In this document: piece after piece, positions 34,098-42,422 of the stretch
Layout: each line of letters begins with the position of its first letter
Numbering within the stretch: the stretch's first letter is position 1
Assembly (NCBI GenBank): GCA_044344795.1
Contig: JBIJCF010000010.1
Span: 1 to 64,000 of the forward strand
Source of the DNA: GCA-2737665 sp044344795
GTDB lineage: Bacteria > Bacteroidota > Bacteroidia > Palsa-965
Direction: 5' to 3'
Length of the DNA: 64,000 bases
Translations under genes and position numbers: made by a program
Notes under the pieces: generated by a model
Databases searched by the model: none
What the model was told of the DNA's origin: nothing
Seen by the model: the letters and a program-made list of their open reading frames with translations, nothing else

Positions 34098-34126
34098 CAA
34101 AAAAGGCGACCCTTTAGGGTCGCCTT
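34097..34126 (-). terminator. Terminator after T9SS gene 34149-35138
   Basis: AAGGCGACCC/GGGTCGCCTT, a ten-pair stem with a four-base loop; on the minus strand TTTTTTGTT follows. It isolates the two T9SS cargo genes from one another. Confidence 0.85.
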
Positions 34127-34148
34127 TACAAAATACTATCAGCTAAAA

Positions 34149-35138
34149 TTAGTTCTTCACCAATTTAACAGCCAAACGAGCGTTGTCTGCTTGGAACTGC
34201 AAGAAGTAAGTGCCTGCAGCTAAATCAGCGCCGTTGATATCGTATGTGTAAGTGCCTGCTGCCTGATTGTTCAGGTTTTCAGTCTTAACAATTTGACCTT
34301 TCACGTCAACAATAGTAATAACTACGTTCTGAGCGTCGTTAGCCATTGTGTACGTCAACTGAGTGTTTTCAGTGAATGGGTTACCACCGTTGAAGCCTAA
34401 TTTAACACCATTGATAGCAGGAGTTTCGTTAACGTTAGTATTCAATTCAACGATTGGGAAGATTGCTAATGCAATGTTCAATTCCCAGTTGTTTGGCTCT
34501 AAGAAAGTGTGCCATGTATTGTCGCTCCACTGTTCCCAAGAATCTTCAGTGTTAGAGTTAGGGTCAGTAGTAGAAACTAATCCGATAGTATCACCTGCAC
34601 CTGTAGGCAACAAACAACCTACCCCGAAATCACCTGCACAAAATGTAGGTGCCGAGTACGTGTGAATGTATGCACTACCTAAAGAAAGACTGGTGTCAAC
34701 ATTTCCGATCGCTACGTTGTCAGAAATGTATGGGGTGTTAGGGCATGGATCTGCATTGCTCGAAGTAGATGTACCAGTGCCATTCAATTGATAAATACGC
34801 ATTGCCATGTTACTGTTCGCTCCAACCGTTTTACCACCAAACCAATAGATAGCACCGTAAACAATTACTGGAGAACCCGGACGGAAAATTTGCACCTTTT
34901 GAACATCACCGTAACCATTAGTTCCGCATACGTATCCACCACCCTGTGAACCGTAAAGTGATGGCTGTTGAGACCAGTCTGCATCCGGAGCCAATGTGTC
35001 TGTTGGAGCAACTGCCAATACTGTAGAAGTATTGATGTTTGTGATAGGATTAGCAACTGCGCTCACGTACGATGGACGCTGAGCATTTGCTGCTACTCCG
35101 ATTGCTAATACTGCAACTAAAGAGTAAATTTTTTTCAT
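34149..35138 (-). CDS. T9SS type A sorting domain-containing secreted protein
   Basis: A 329-residue secreted protein: signal about 1-19 (ending ANAQ), a beta-rich body (about 45-240), and a C-terminal T9SS sorting domain (about 245-329) with NPFTENTQLTYTM, VDVKGQIVKTE, AAGTYFLQF and a final KLVKN. The body has a GG-YVCGTNGYGDVQ stretch and several cysteines but no recognised catalytic motif. Its architecture echoes the neighbour at 32835, and the two may be distant paralogs. It has its own promoter box and its own strong terminator. Confidence 0.85.
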   Translation of the reverse strand: MKKIYSLVAVLAIGVAANAQRPSYVSAVANPITNINTSTVLAVAPTDTLAPDADWSQQPSLYGSQGGGYVCGTNGYGDVQKVQIFRPGSPVIVYGAIYWFGGKTVGANSNMAMRIYQLNGTGTSTSSNADPCPNTPYISDNVAIGNVDTSLSLGSAYIHTYSAPTFCAGDFGVGCLLPTGAGDTIGLVSTTDPNSNTEDSWEQWSDNTWHTFLEPNNWELNIALAIFPIVELNTNVNETPAINGVKLGFNGGNPFTENTQLTYTMANDAQNVVITIVDVKGQIVKTENLNNQAAGTYTYDINGADLAAGTYFLQFQADNARLAVKLVKN

Positions 35139-35161
35139 TTGTTCTTGATTTTGAGTTTGTG

Positions 35162-35169
35162 CAAATATA
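35162..35169 (-). promoter_or_regulatory. -7 promoter box (TATATTTG) for T9SS gene
   Basis: TATATTTG on the minus strand, 23 bases before the ATG at 35138, the same box version as at 34060. Confidence 0.6.
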
Positions 35170-35206
35170 ACATTTTATGTTTTAGCTACCTAATTTTAAA
35201 ATTCCA

Positions 35207-35243
35207 TAAAAAAACGCTCAAAGTCAATGACAATGAGCGTTTT
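35207..35243 (-). terminator. Terminator after gcvP
   Basis: AAAACGCTCA/TGAGCGTTTT, a ten-pair stem with a 13-base loop; on the minus strand the right arm runs into TTTTTTTATGG. It lies 18 bases after the gcvP stop. Confidence 0.75.
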
Positions 35244-35261
35244 ATAATTAGATCGAACCTC

Positions 35262-38114
35262 TTAAACGGCAGCCGGTTCCATATATGCCTCAATTGGCAG
35301 ACAAGAGCACACCAAATTACGGTCGCCGTGAGCATTATCTACACGGCCAACGGTAGGCCAAAACTTCGCAACGCGCACCCACTGTGCCGGATAAACAGCT
35401 TTTTCACGCGAGTATCCATGGTTCCAGTTATCGCTGATAACACTTTCCGCGGTGTGAGGAGCATTCTTTAATACATTGTCCGTTACATCGGCTTTACCTT
35501 CTGCAATTTCAGCGATTTCTTTACGAATAGTAATCATGGCATCAATGAAACGATCCAGCTCTGCCTTTGATTCGGATTCCGTTGGTTCTATCATTAACGT
35601 ATCATGAACCGGGAACGCAACAGTAGGAGCGTGGAATCCAAAGTCCATCAAACGCTTGGCCATATCCGCAACTTCAACTTTGGCTGTGCGCTTGTAATCC
35701 ATGCAGTTCAAAATCATTTCGTGTGCCACACGGTTGTTCTTGTTGGTGTACAACGTTTCGTAATGACCGTTCAATTTTTCCTTAATGTAATTCGCATTTA
35801 AAATGGCAACCTGTGTTGATTTGGTCAAACCATCGCCGCCCAACATTTTAATGTAACCGTAAGAAATCAACAGAATTAAAGCACTTCCGAATGGCGCCGC
35901 CGAAATCGCGGAAATGGCCTGATCACCTCCTGTCTTAAATAACGGATGTCCCGGTAAGAAAGGCACTAAGTGTTTCGCTACCCCGATCGGTCCCATGCCC
36001 GGTCCACCGCCACCATGCGGAATAGCAAATGTTTTGTGCAAGTTCAAGTGGCAAACGTCAGCACCGATATTTCCGGGGCTGGTCAAACCAACCTGCGCAT
36101 TCATATTCGCGCCGTCCATGTAAACCTGTCCACCGTGTTGGTGAATGATAGAAGTAATTTCAATAATTGCTTCTTCGAAAACACCATGAGTAGAAGGATA
36201 TGTAACCATTAAGCACGACAGGTTAGCGCTGTGTTGTTCCGCTTTCGCTTTCAGATCAGCAACATCAATGTTTCCTTGCTCATCGCATTTTACAACGACA
36301 ATTTCCATTCCGGCCATTGCTGCAGATGCAGGATTAGTGCCGTGTGCAGAGGATGGAATCAGTGCCACATGACGATGACCTTCACCGCGACTGATGTGGT
36401 ATGCACGAATTACCATCAATCCTGCATATTCCCCTTGCGCACCTGAATTCGGCTGGAACGACATCCTTGCAAAGCCTGTAATTTCAGATAAGTCTTTATT
36501 TAACTCATCAATCATTTCCAAATACCCTTGAGCCTGATCCGCAGGAACAAATGGATGGATGTTCGCAAATTCAGGGAAGGTGATTGGCATCAATTCCGCT
36601 GCGGCATTCAGTTTCATGGTGCAAGAGCCTAATGAAATCATTGAATGCACCAACGATAAATCTTTATTCTCCAAACGCTTGATGTAACGCATCATTTCCG
36701 TTTCGGAATGATAGCTGTTGAATACAGGGTGCGTTAAATAAGTTGAAGTTCTTGCAATGCTGCCCTGAATTGGAGATGTCTCATTCGATAAACCTGCAGT
36801 GAAGAGATTGACAATAGCGTTTAAGTCAGCACTGTTAAATGTTTGGTCAATGCTAATGCTGAAATGCGTATCGCGATAAAATAAATTAATTCCTGCAGCT
36901 TCCGCACGTTTTTTCAAATCGGCTGCAGAAACACCTGCAGGGTATTCGAAAGAAATTGTATCGAAATATGAAGTGTTCACTGCTTTTAAACCTGCTTTCT
37001 TAAGACTTCCACTTAGTGCGCAGGCGTATTGGTGAACATCATCTGCAATGGTTTTAACGCCGGAAGGTCCATGATACACCGCATACATTCCCGCCATAAT
37101 AGCCAACAGTGCTTGCGCAGTACAAATATTGGAAGTTGCTTTATCGCGTTTAATGTGTTGCTCGCGGGTTTGCAAAGCCATACGTAATGCAGGCTTTCCA
37201 TGACTATCCACAGAAACTCCGATGATACGACCCGGCAATAAACGCTTGAAGTCTTCACGTGTTGCAAAGAAAGCAGCATGAGGTCCGCCGAAGCCCATAG
37301 GTACACCAAAACGTTGCGAATTACCGAATACCACATCAGCGCCCCATTCACCCGGAGGTGTTAACAATGCGAGTGCTAATAAATCAGTTCCAACAGCAAC
37401 GCCTGCGCCAACTGCGTGCGCTTGAGCCGTGAAAGCCTGATAGTCGCAAACTTCACCAACACTGTTCGGGTATTGAATCACACAACCGAAGAACCCATCG
37501 CTCCATTGGAAAGAACGATAATCTCCGATTTCGATTTCGATATTTAATGGAGCAGAACGTGTTTTTAATAAATCGATGGTCTGCGCATATGTATTCTGAT
37601 CAACAAAAAACTTGTTGGCACCGCGTTTCACCGCATCACGACTTCTGTTGCTGAACAGCATAGCCATGGCTTCGGCAGCAGCGGTAGCTTCATCTAGTAA
37701 TGATGCGTTTGCGATGGGCATTGCAGTCAGATCCATCACCATAGTTTGGAAATTGAGCAACGCTTCTAAACGACCTTGTGCAATCTCTGCCTGATAGGGT
37801 GTGTATGCTGTATACCAGCCCGGATTTTCCAAAATGTTGCGCAGAATAACAGGAGGAACAATGGTTCCGTAATAACCCTGCCCGATAAACGTACGATACT
37901 GTTTATTCTTCGCACCCAATACTTTTACATGAGCGAGGTAGTCGTATTCGCTAAGACCTGCGCCAACATTCAGCGGTTTCTTCAGCCGAATGGCTGCCGG
38001 AATAGTTTCGTCAATTAATTGTTCTAGTGAAGAAACGCCAACAGTTGCAAGCATTTCCTGAGTTTCCTTTTCGGAAGGTCCGATGTGTCGGTTGGTAAAA
38101 ATATCGGCGGCCAT
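35262..38114 (-). CDS. gcvP: Glycine dehydrogenase (glycine cleavage P-protein)
   Basis: The PLP-dependent decarboxylase of the glycine cleavage system, as a single 950-residue chain with both halves fused. The N-terminal half begins FTNRHIGPSEKE and contains GQGYYGTIVPPVILRN. The C-terminal half carries the PLP lysine in LNLHKTFAIPHGGGGPG (about 700) after MDGANMNAQVG, and SLGSCTMKLNA near 505. Length and order match the family. GcvT and GcvH are not in the window. ATG at 38114 follows a 34-base leader with a -7 box; a hairpin ends the transcript. I saw no glycine riboswitch in the leader. Confidence 0.97.
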   Translation of the reverse strand: MAADIFTNRHIGPSEKETQEMLATVGVSSLEQLIDETIPAAIRLKKPLNVGAGLSEYDYLAHVKVLGAKNKQYRTFIGQGYYGTIVPPVILRNILENPGWYTAYTPYQAEIAQGRLEALLNFQTMVMDLTAMPIANASLLDEATAAAEAMAMLFSNRSRDAVKRGANKFFVDQNTYAQTIDLLKTRSAPLNIEIEIGDYRSFQWSDGFFGCVIQYPNSVGEVCDYQAFTAQAHAVGAGVAVGTDLLALALLTPPGEWGADVVFGNSQRFGVPMGFGGPHAAFFATREDFKRLLPGRIIGVSVDSHGKPALRMALQTREQHIKRDKATSNICTAQALLAIMAGMYAVYHGPSGVKTIADDVHQYACALSGSLKKAGLKAVNTSYFDTISFEYPAGVSAADLKKRAEAAGINLFYRDTHFSISIDQTFNSADLNAIVNLFTAGLSNETSPIQGSIARTSTYLTHPVFNSYHSETEMMRYIKRLENKDLSLVHSMISLGSCTMKLNAAAELMPITFPEFANIHPFVPADQAQGYLEMIDELNKDLSEITGFARMSFQPNSGAQGEYAGLMVIRAYHISRGEGHRHVALIPSSAHGTNPASAAMAGMEIVVVKCDEQGNIDVADLKAKAEQHSANLSCLMVTYPSTHGVFEEAIIEITSIIHQHGGQVYMDGANMNAQVGLTSPGNIGADVCHLNLHKTFAIPHGGGGPGMGPIGVAKHLVPFLPGHPLFKTGGDQAISAISAAPFGSALILLISYGYIKMLGGDGLTKSTQVAILNANYIKEKLNGHYETLYTNKNNRVAHEMILNCMDYKRTAKVEVADMAKRLMDFGFHAPTVAFPVHDTLMIEPTESESKAELDRFIDAMITIRKEIAEIAEGKADVTDNVLKNAPHTAESVISDNWNHGYSREKAVYPAQWVRVAKFWPTVGRVDNAHGDRNLVCSCLPIEAYMEPAAV

Positions 38115-38148
38115 ATAATGTGTTATGTGTGTGTATTAAATGAGGATG

Positions 38149-38156
38149 CAAAGATA
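38149..38156 (-). promoter_or_regulatory. -7 promoter box (TATCTTTG) for gcvP
   Basis: TATCTTTG on the minus strand, 34 bases before the gcvP ATG, in the divergent region shared with the gene at 38226. Confidence 0.6.
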
Positions 38157-38225
38157 ACTATTCTGATACGGGCAAATCATGTCGGTCGTCACACTTTATT
38201 TATCTTTATGCCATACTCTGTTCTC

Positions 38226-38855
38226 ATGATCCGATTTTTAACAATTGTCCTCCTGTATTTGTTCGCTCAAAAACTAACTGCACAAGTAGCTAATCCTGTG
38301 GATTCTATTTACCTGATGAGCGGGAAAATCATTACCGGCTATGTTCAGGATACGACGGGCGATCGTCTCAAGATCGCTATACCCAAAGGTAAAGACGATT
38401 ACAGCGTGGATTATGTGGACAACGAACTTGTATTTTCTGTTGTTTACGGGAAGACAGCGAAAGAGTCGGTGATGTACAAACAGGACACGTTATTCGGGAA
38501 TTTTTTTACTCCGAATGAGATGCGGATGTATATGCGTGGCGAGCGCGATGCACGTCAACATTATAAATGTCCGTGGGCAACGATTGGTGCGTTTGCATTT
38601 GGTGCTGCGGGTGGCTACACACAAAGTTTCTTAATGTTTTTGCCGCCATTTATTTATAGTGGAGCCACGACTGCTTTTCGGGTTAATATTCGGCCGGGAG
38701 CTGTCAGCAATCCTAACTTTTTGAAATACGAAACATACCTGATGGGTTACGAACGAGAAGCCCGAAAACGCAGAATGTTTCGCACGCTAATTGCAGGTGG
38801 TGCAGGCATGGTAGCGGGATTTGCAACTTCGGCCATCATCAATGGGGTCAACTGA
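38226..38855 (+). CDS. Hypothetical exported protein with membrane segments
   Basis: A 209-residue protein. The ATG at 38226 gives a signal-like N-terminus (MIRFLTIVLLYLFAQKLTAQ); an earlier ATG at 38208 is possible but a -7-like TATCTTTA sits around there. A beta-rich part (about 25-90, GKIITGYVQDTTGDRLKIAIPKG) is followed by two Gly/Ala-rich hydrophobic segments (about 120-145 and 185-205). The pattern recurs in Bacteroidota but I know no function. The last 14 bases overlap the start of the UbiA-like gene, suggesting coupling. Confidence 0.7.
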   Translation: MIRFLTIVLLYLFAQKLTAQVANPVDSIYLMSGKIITGYVQDTTGDRLKIAIPKGKDDYSVDYVDNELVFSVVYGKTAKESVMYKQDTLFGNFFTPNEMRMYMRGERDARQHYKCPWATIGAFAFGAAGGYTQSFLMFLPPFIYSGATTAFRVNIRPGAVSNPNFLKYETYLMGYEREARKRRMFRTLIAGGAGMVAGFATSAIINGVN

Positions 38856-39735
38856 TCAGATAGCAACGGGCAAAAAACTCGTCAGGATCTGGTTTTACGC
38901 CAACTTCCATATTGCTTTGGTCGCCGTTGTATTATCATTGGCTACATTTCATGTATTTGGTGGTGTGTTGGCCTGGCGTTATGCGGCTTTGGCAGCGCTT
39001 TCAACTTTTGTATTGTACAATGTGCAGCGATTGATAGTTGCATTCAGGGATAACGATATTGACCTTGCACGAAGCGAACGACATGAATGGATACATCGCC
39101 ATCGTACGACCCTATTGTTAACGGTAGTTGGTGCAGCTTTAATAGCAGGTTTATTATTGTGGTTTACGCCATTGCCCGTTTCATGGTGGGTTATTGCTCC
39201 GGCAGTTGCCTTGGCATTCGCTTATGCTGTGCCCGTCATTCCGATTAAAGGCAAATTTGTTCGCTTACGGGATGTACCAATGATCAAAGTGTTTTTAGTC
39301 GGCTTGGTTTGGACGTACGTAACAGCATTTGTGCCTTTATTGTGGTTGCATCAATATGATGTGATGACGTTGTTGTTGTGGCCGGTAATTGTTGCCTTGC
39401 AGTGTATCGCACTTACCATTCCGTTCGATATTCGTGATGCATCTGTTGAACAAGGAAAACTCTTAACACTACCTCAGGTCATTGGAAATACAGGCGCAAT
39501 TCGAATTGCTATCCTCATGGTGTTAACCGCACTTGCGCTGGTTGCCATGCTGCTGTGGTACTTTTCGGACGACAACACTTCCTTCTTCCCTATGTTGATC
39601 GTAGAGTCAGTGTGGACCATCATTGCCATTTGGCAATTACTACGCGCGGCACCGGAAAGGTTGGAATGGTATTACGTTGCCGTGCTCGACGGATTGTTGG
39701 TGGTTCTCGGCGTCGCTTTGTTATTGGTGCGCTAA
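38842..39735 (+). CDS. UbiA-like prenyltransferase-family membrane protein
   Basis: A 297-residue protein with eight or nine membrane segments, resembling UbiA-family prenyltransferases. The second motif is recognisable as PFDIRDASVEQGKLLTLPQVIG (about 199-220), but the first Asp-rich motif (NDxxDxxxD) is replaced by YNVQRLIVAF near residue 62. The active site therefore looks altered and prenyltransferase activity is uncertain. The ATG at 38842 lies inside the upstream gene's end. Its own last 15 bases overlap the opposing hemL gene. Confidence 0.72.
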   Translation: MGSTDQIATGKKLVRIWFYANFHIALVAVVLSLATFHVFGGVLAWRYAALAALSTFVLYNVQRLIVAFRDNDIDLARSERHEWIHRHRTTLLLTVVGAALIAGLLLWFTPLPVSWWVIAPAVALAFAYAVPVIPIKGKFVRLRDVPMIKVFLVGLVWTYVTAFVPLLWLHQYDVMTLLLWPVIVALQCIALTIPFDIRDASVEQGKLLTLPQVIGNTGAIRIAILMVLTALALVAMLLWYFSDDNTSFFPMLIVESVWTIIAIWQLLRAAPERLEWYYVAVLDGLLVVLGVALLLVR

Positions 39736-41013
39736 GTCCAATGCTTCACACATGGCAACAATTGTTGTTTGAAGATCTCCAGCAGTATGTGCTTCCGATA
39801 CAAAACCAACTTCGTAACCCGACGGACCCATATAAATGCCGCGTTCTAACAAGGCGTGATACATGGTGCGGAAAAAACTCATGTTGTTCGGATCGATCGC
39901 TTCAGCAGTGCGAATATGTTCCGCATCAGAGAATGCAATCCAATAAATAGAACCAATTTGATGCATCTTGAAAGCATATCCTTTTTTGCGAGCGTGTTCA
40001 TTAACAGCGTTGCATAAGGTAGAACACTTTTGTTCCAGCTCTTGATAAAAGTTGCTTCTCAAGCATGCCGTAAGTTGCGCAATTCCGGCACTCATCGCAA
40101 CGGGATTGCCACTGAGCGTTCCTGCTTGATACACGTTTCCTTCCGGAGAAATACAATTCATGATTTCTTTTCTTCCGCCGTAGGCACCAACAGGCAAACC
40201 GCCACCAATTATTTTACCATACGTAATAATGTCGGGCTGAATTTGATAATATCCCGCAGCGCCTGTAAAGCCTACACGAAATCCGGAAATAACTTCATCA
40301 AATAACAATAAGCTGTTGTATTCATTACAAATGTTGCGCAGGAAATGCAGGAATTCCGATCGTTGTAGCAGCAATCCATTATTGGCAGGAACCGGTTCTA
40401 TAATTACACAAGCAATGTCATGACCAAATTCGGCGAAAGCTTCTTTCACTGCAGTTTCATTATCTAACGAAACCACAATTGTTTCGTTGACGAATGCTTC
40501 CGGAATACCGGCAGATGAGGTATTTCCGAAGGTCACCAAACCGGAGCCTGCTTTCACCAGCAGTGAATCGACGTGACCGTGGTAACAGCCTTCGAATTTC
40601 AAAATTTTATTTTTTCCGGTATAACCGCGTGCCAAACGAATGGCGCTCATCACGGCTTCCGTGCCCGAACTAACAAAACGAATACGTTCGATAAACGGAT
40701 TGTTGGACAAAATTAATTCGGCGAGTTCGTTTTCTTTAGCAGTTGGTGCCCCAAACGAACTTCCTTCTGCAACGGCCGTGCATACCGCATCAACTACGGT
40801 ATTTGGCGCATGTCCAAGAATTAACGGACCCCACGAGCAGCAATAATCAATAAACTCGTTACCGTCTGCATCCCAAATGCGCGAACCTTTTCCTTTAGCA
40901 ATAAATCGTGGAGTGCCACCCACAGAGCGAAATGCGCGAACCGGAGAGTTAACACCACCCGGGAAATACGATTTCGCTTTTTCAAACAACTGTTCCGAAC
41001 GATTAGTTTTCAT
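39721..41013 (-). CDS. hemL: Glutamate-1-semialdehyde 2,1-aminomutase
   Basis: The PLP enzyme that makes 5-aminolevulinate from glutamate-1-semialdehyde, the second step of the C5 heme pathway. It is 430 residues. Typical sequences are FPGGVNSPVRAFRSVGGTP (about 18-36), SSGTEAVMSAIRLARGYTGK (about 114-133), FDEVISGFRVG (about 237-247) and the PLP lysine in TYGKIIGGGLPVGAYGG (about 263). hemA is not in the window. Divergent from kynU, with a -7 box 20 bases upstream of the ATG; its 3' end overlaps the UbiA-like gene by 15 bases. Confidence 0.97.
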   Translation of the reverse strand: MKTNRSEQLFEKAKSYFPGGVNSPVRAFRSVGGTPRFIAKGKGSRIWDADGNEFIDYCCSWGPLILGHAPNTVVDAVCTAVAEGSSFGAPTAKENELAELILSNNPFIERIRFVSSGTEAVMSAIRLARGYTGKNKILKFEGCYHGHVDSLLVKAGSGLVTFGNTSSAGIPEAFVNETIVVSLDNETAVKEAFAEFGHDIACVIIEPVPANNGLLLQRSEFLHFLRNICNEYNSLLLFDEVISGFRVGFTGAAGYYQIQPDIITYGKIIGGGLPVGAYGGRKEIMNCISPEGNVYQAGTLSGNPVAMSAGIAQLTACLRSNFYQELEQKCSTLCNAVNEHARKKGYAFKMHQIGSIYWIAFSDAEHIRTAEAIDPNNMSFFRTMYHALLERGIYMGPSGYEVGFVSEAHTAGDLQTTIVAMCEALDLAHQ

Positions 41014-41033
41014 ATATGTTTATTTAATGCCGC

Positions 41034-41041
41034 CAAAAATA
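41034..41041 (-). promoter_or_regulatory. -7 promoter box (TATTTTTG) for hemL
   Basis: TATTTTTG on the minus strand, 20 bases before the hemL ATG; it mirrors an identical box serving kynU on the other strand. Confidence 0.55.
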
Positions 41042-41102
41042 TCGATTTCGCAGCAGAGAACGAGATATGACACCTGTCAGTTCGATCATTCCCTGATGTT
41101 GC

Positions 41103-41110
41103 TATTTTTG
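41103..41110 (+). promoter_or_regulatory. -7 promoter box (TATTTTTG) for kynU
   Basis: TATTTTTG 18 bases before the kynU ATG, within the 115-base hemL/kynU divergent region. Confidence 0.55.
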
Positions 41111-41128
41111 ACCTTTTACAATTAAACC

Positions 41129-42412
41129 ATGCATCCGACAAATAGTTCAGATTACGCCAAATATTGCGACGAGCACGACGCTCTCTCATCCATTCGTTCC
41201 CGCTATCATTTTCCTCAATTTAACGGTGAAGATGTGTTGTACTTCACGGGGAATTCGTTGGGATTGCAACCCAAGGCTACGCGACATCATATTGAACAAG
41301 AATTGAACGACTGGGCTACGTTTGGAGTAGAGGGTCATTTTCGGGCCAAGAACCCCTGGTATTCATACCATGAAAATTTGACACAAGGTTTGGCTCGAGT
41401 TGTTGGCGCATTGCCCATTGAGGTCGTTGCAATGAATCAGCTGACTTCCAATGTGCATTTTTTGATGGCATCTTTCTATCGTCCGGATAAAAAACGGTAC
41501 AAGATCATTACTGAATTTAAAGCATTTCCTTCCGACCAATATGCTGTACAAACGCAGGTGGAATTGCACGGTTACCGTTATGAAGATGCCGTGATAGAAA
41601 TCGCTCCACGCGAAGGCGAATACCTGATTCATACTGAAGATATTTTGTCTGCAATTGAGCAACACAAGGACGAATTGGCATTGGTGTTTATTGGTGGTGT
41701 TAACTATTACACCGGGCAAGTGTTTGACATGTCAACGATTACCAAAGCCGCACATGAAGCGGGAGCATATGCCGGTTTTGATCTGGCTCATGCTGCAGGA
41801 AATATCAAAATGAACCTACACGATTGGCAGGTGGATTTCGCGTGTTGGTGCAGTTATAAATATTTGAATAGCGGGCCTGGGAGCGTTGCGGGTGCTTTTG
41901 TGCACGAACGTCATGCCCACAGCAATTTACCGCGTTTGGCGGGCTGGTGGGGACACGATAAAACGCAGCGCTTCAGGATGGAGAAAGGATTTGTTCCCAT
42001 GCCCGGGGCAGAAGGTTGGCAATTAAGCAACGCTCCTGTTTTATCTATGGCTGCGCACAAAGGGGCTTTAGATTTGTTTGAAGAGGTGGGCATGGACGCG
42101 TTGTGTAAAAAGAGTGAAGCGTTAACCGCTTTTCTGGAATTAGTTATTGATGATATCAGTGCACGTAATGGAGGTGTGCTCGAAATTATCACGCCGCGTG
42201 ATAAACGTTGGAGAGGTTGTCAATTGAGTGTTGTAGCTAAAGGATTCGGCAAAAACTTATTCGAAGCATTAATTCACAACGGAGTAGTTCCTGATTGGCG
42301 CGAACCTAATGTTATCCGATTGGCTCCTGTTCCGATGTATAATTCGTTTATGGACATTTGGAAGTTTGGTCAACGTCTGGAAGAATGTATGCAACAAGTT
42401 TCATCTAAATAA
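41129..42412 (+). CDS. kynU: Kynureninase
   Basis: PLP enzyme that cleaves kynurenine or 3-hydroxykynurenine to anthranilate or 3-hydroxyanthranilate plus alanine. It is 427 residues, normal for the family. Visible are YFTGNSLGLQPKATR (about 37-51), QLTSNVHFLMASFY (about 104-117), GFDLAHAAGN (about 217-226) and the PLP lysine in CWCSYKYLNSGPG (about 241). The C-terminal part includes GCQLSVVAKG and DWREPNVIRLAPVP. It is followed after ten bases by kynurenine 3-monooxygenase, so the pair handles two consecutive steps of tryptophan catabolism or of NAD synthesis from tryptophan. Confidence 0.95.
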   Translation: MHPTNSSDYAKYCDEHDALSSIRSRYHFPQFNGEDVLYFTGNSLGLQPKATRHHIEQELNDWATFGVEGHFRAKNPWYSYHENLTQGLARVVGALPIEVVAMNQLTSNVHFLMASFYRPDKKRYKIITEFKAFPSDQYAVQTQVELHGYRYEDAVIEIAPREGEYLIHTEDILSAIEQHKDELALVFIGGVNYYTGQVFDMSTITKAAHEAGAYAGFDLAHAAGNIKMNLHDWQVDFACWCSYKYLNSGPGSVAGAFVHERHAHSNLPRLAGWWGHDKTQRFRMEKGFVPMPGAEGWQLSNAPVLSMAAHKGALDLFEEVGMDALCKKSEALTAFLELVIDDISARNGGVLEIITPRDKRWRGCQLSVVAKGFGKNLFEALIHNGVVPDWREPNVIRLAPVPMYNSFMDIWKFGQRLEECMQQVSSK

Positions 42413-42422
42413 TTGAAGAGTA

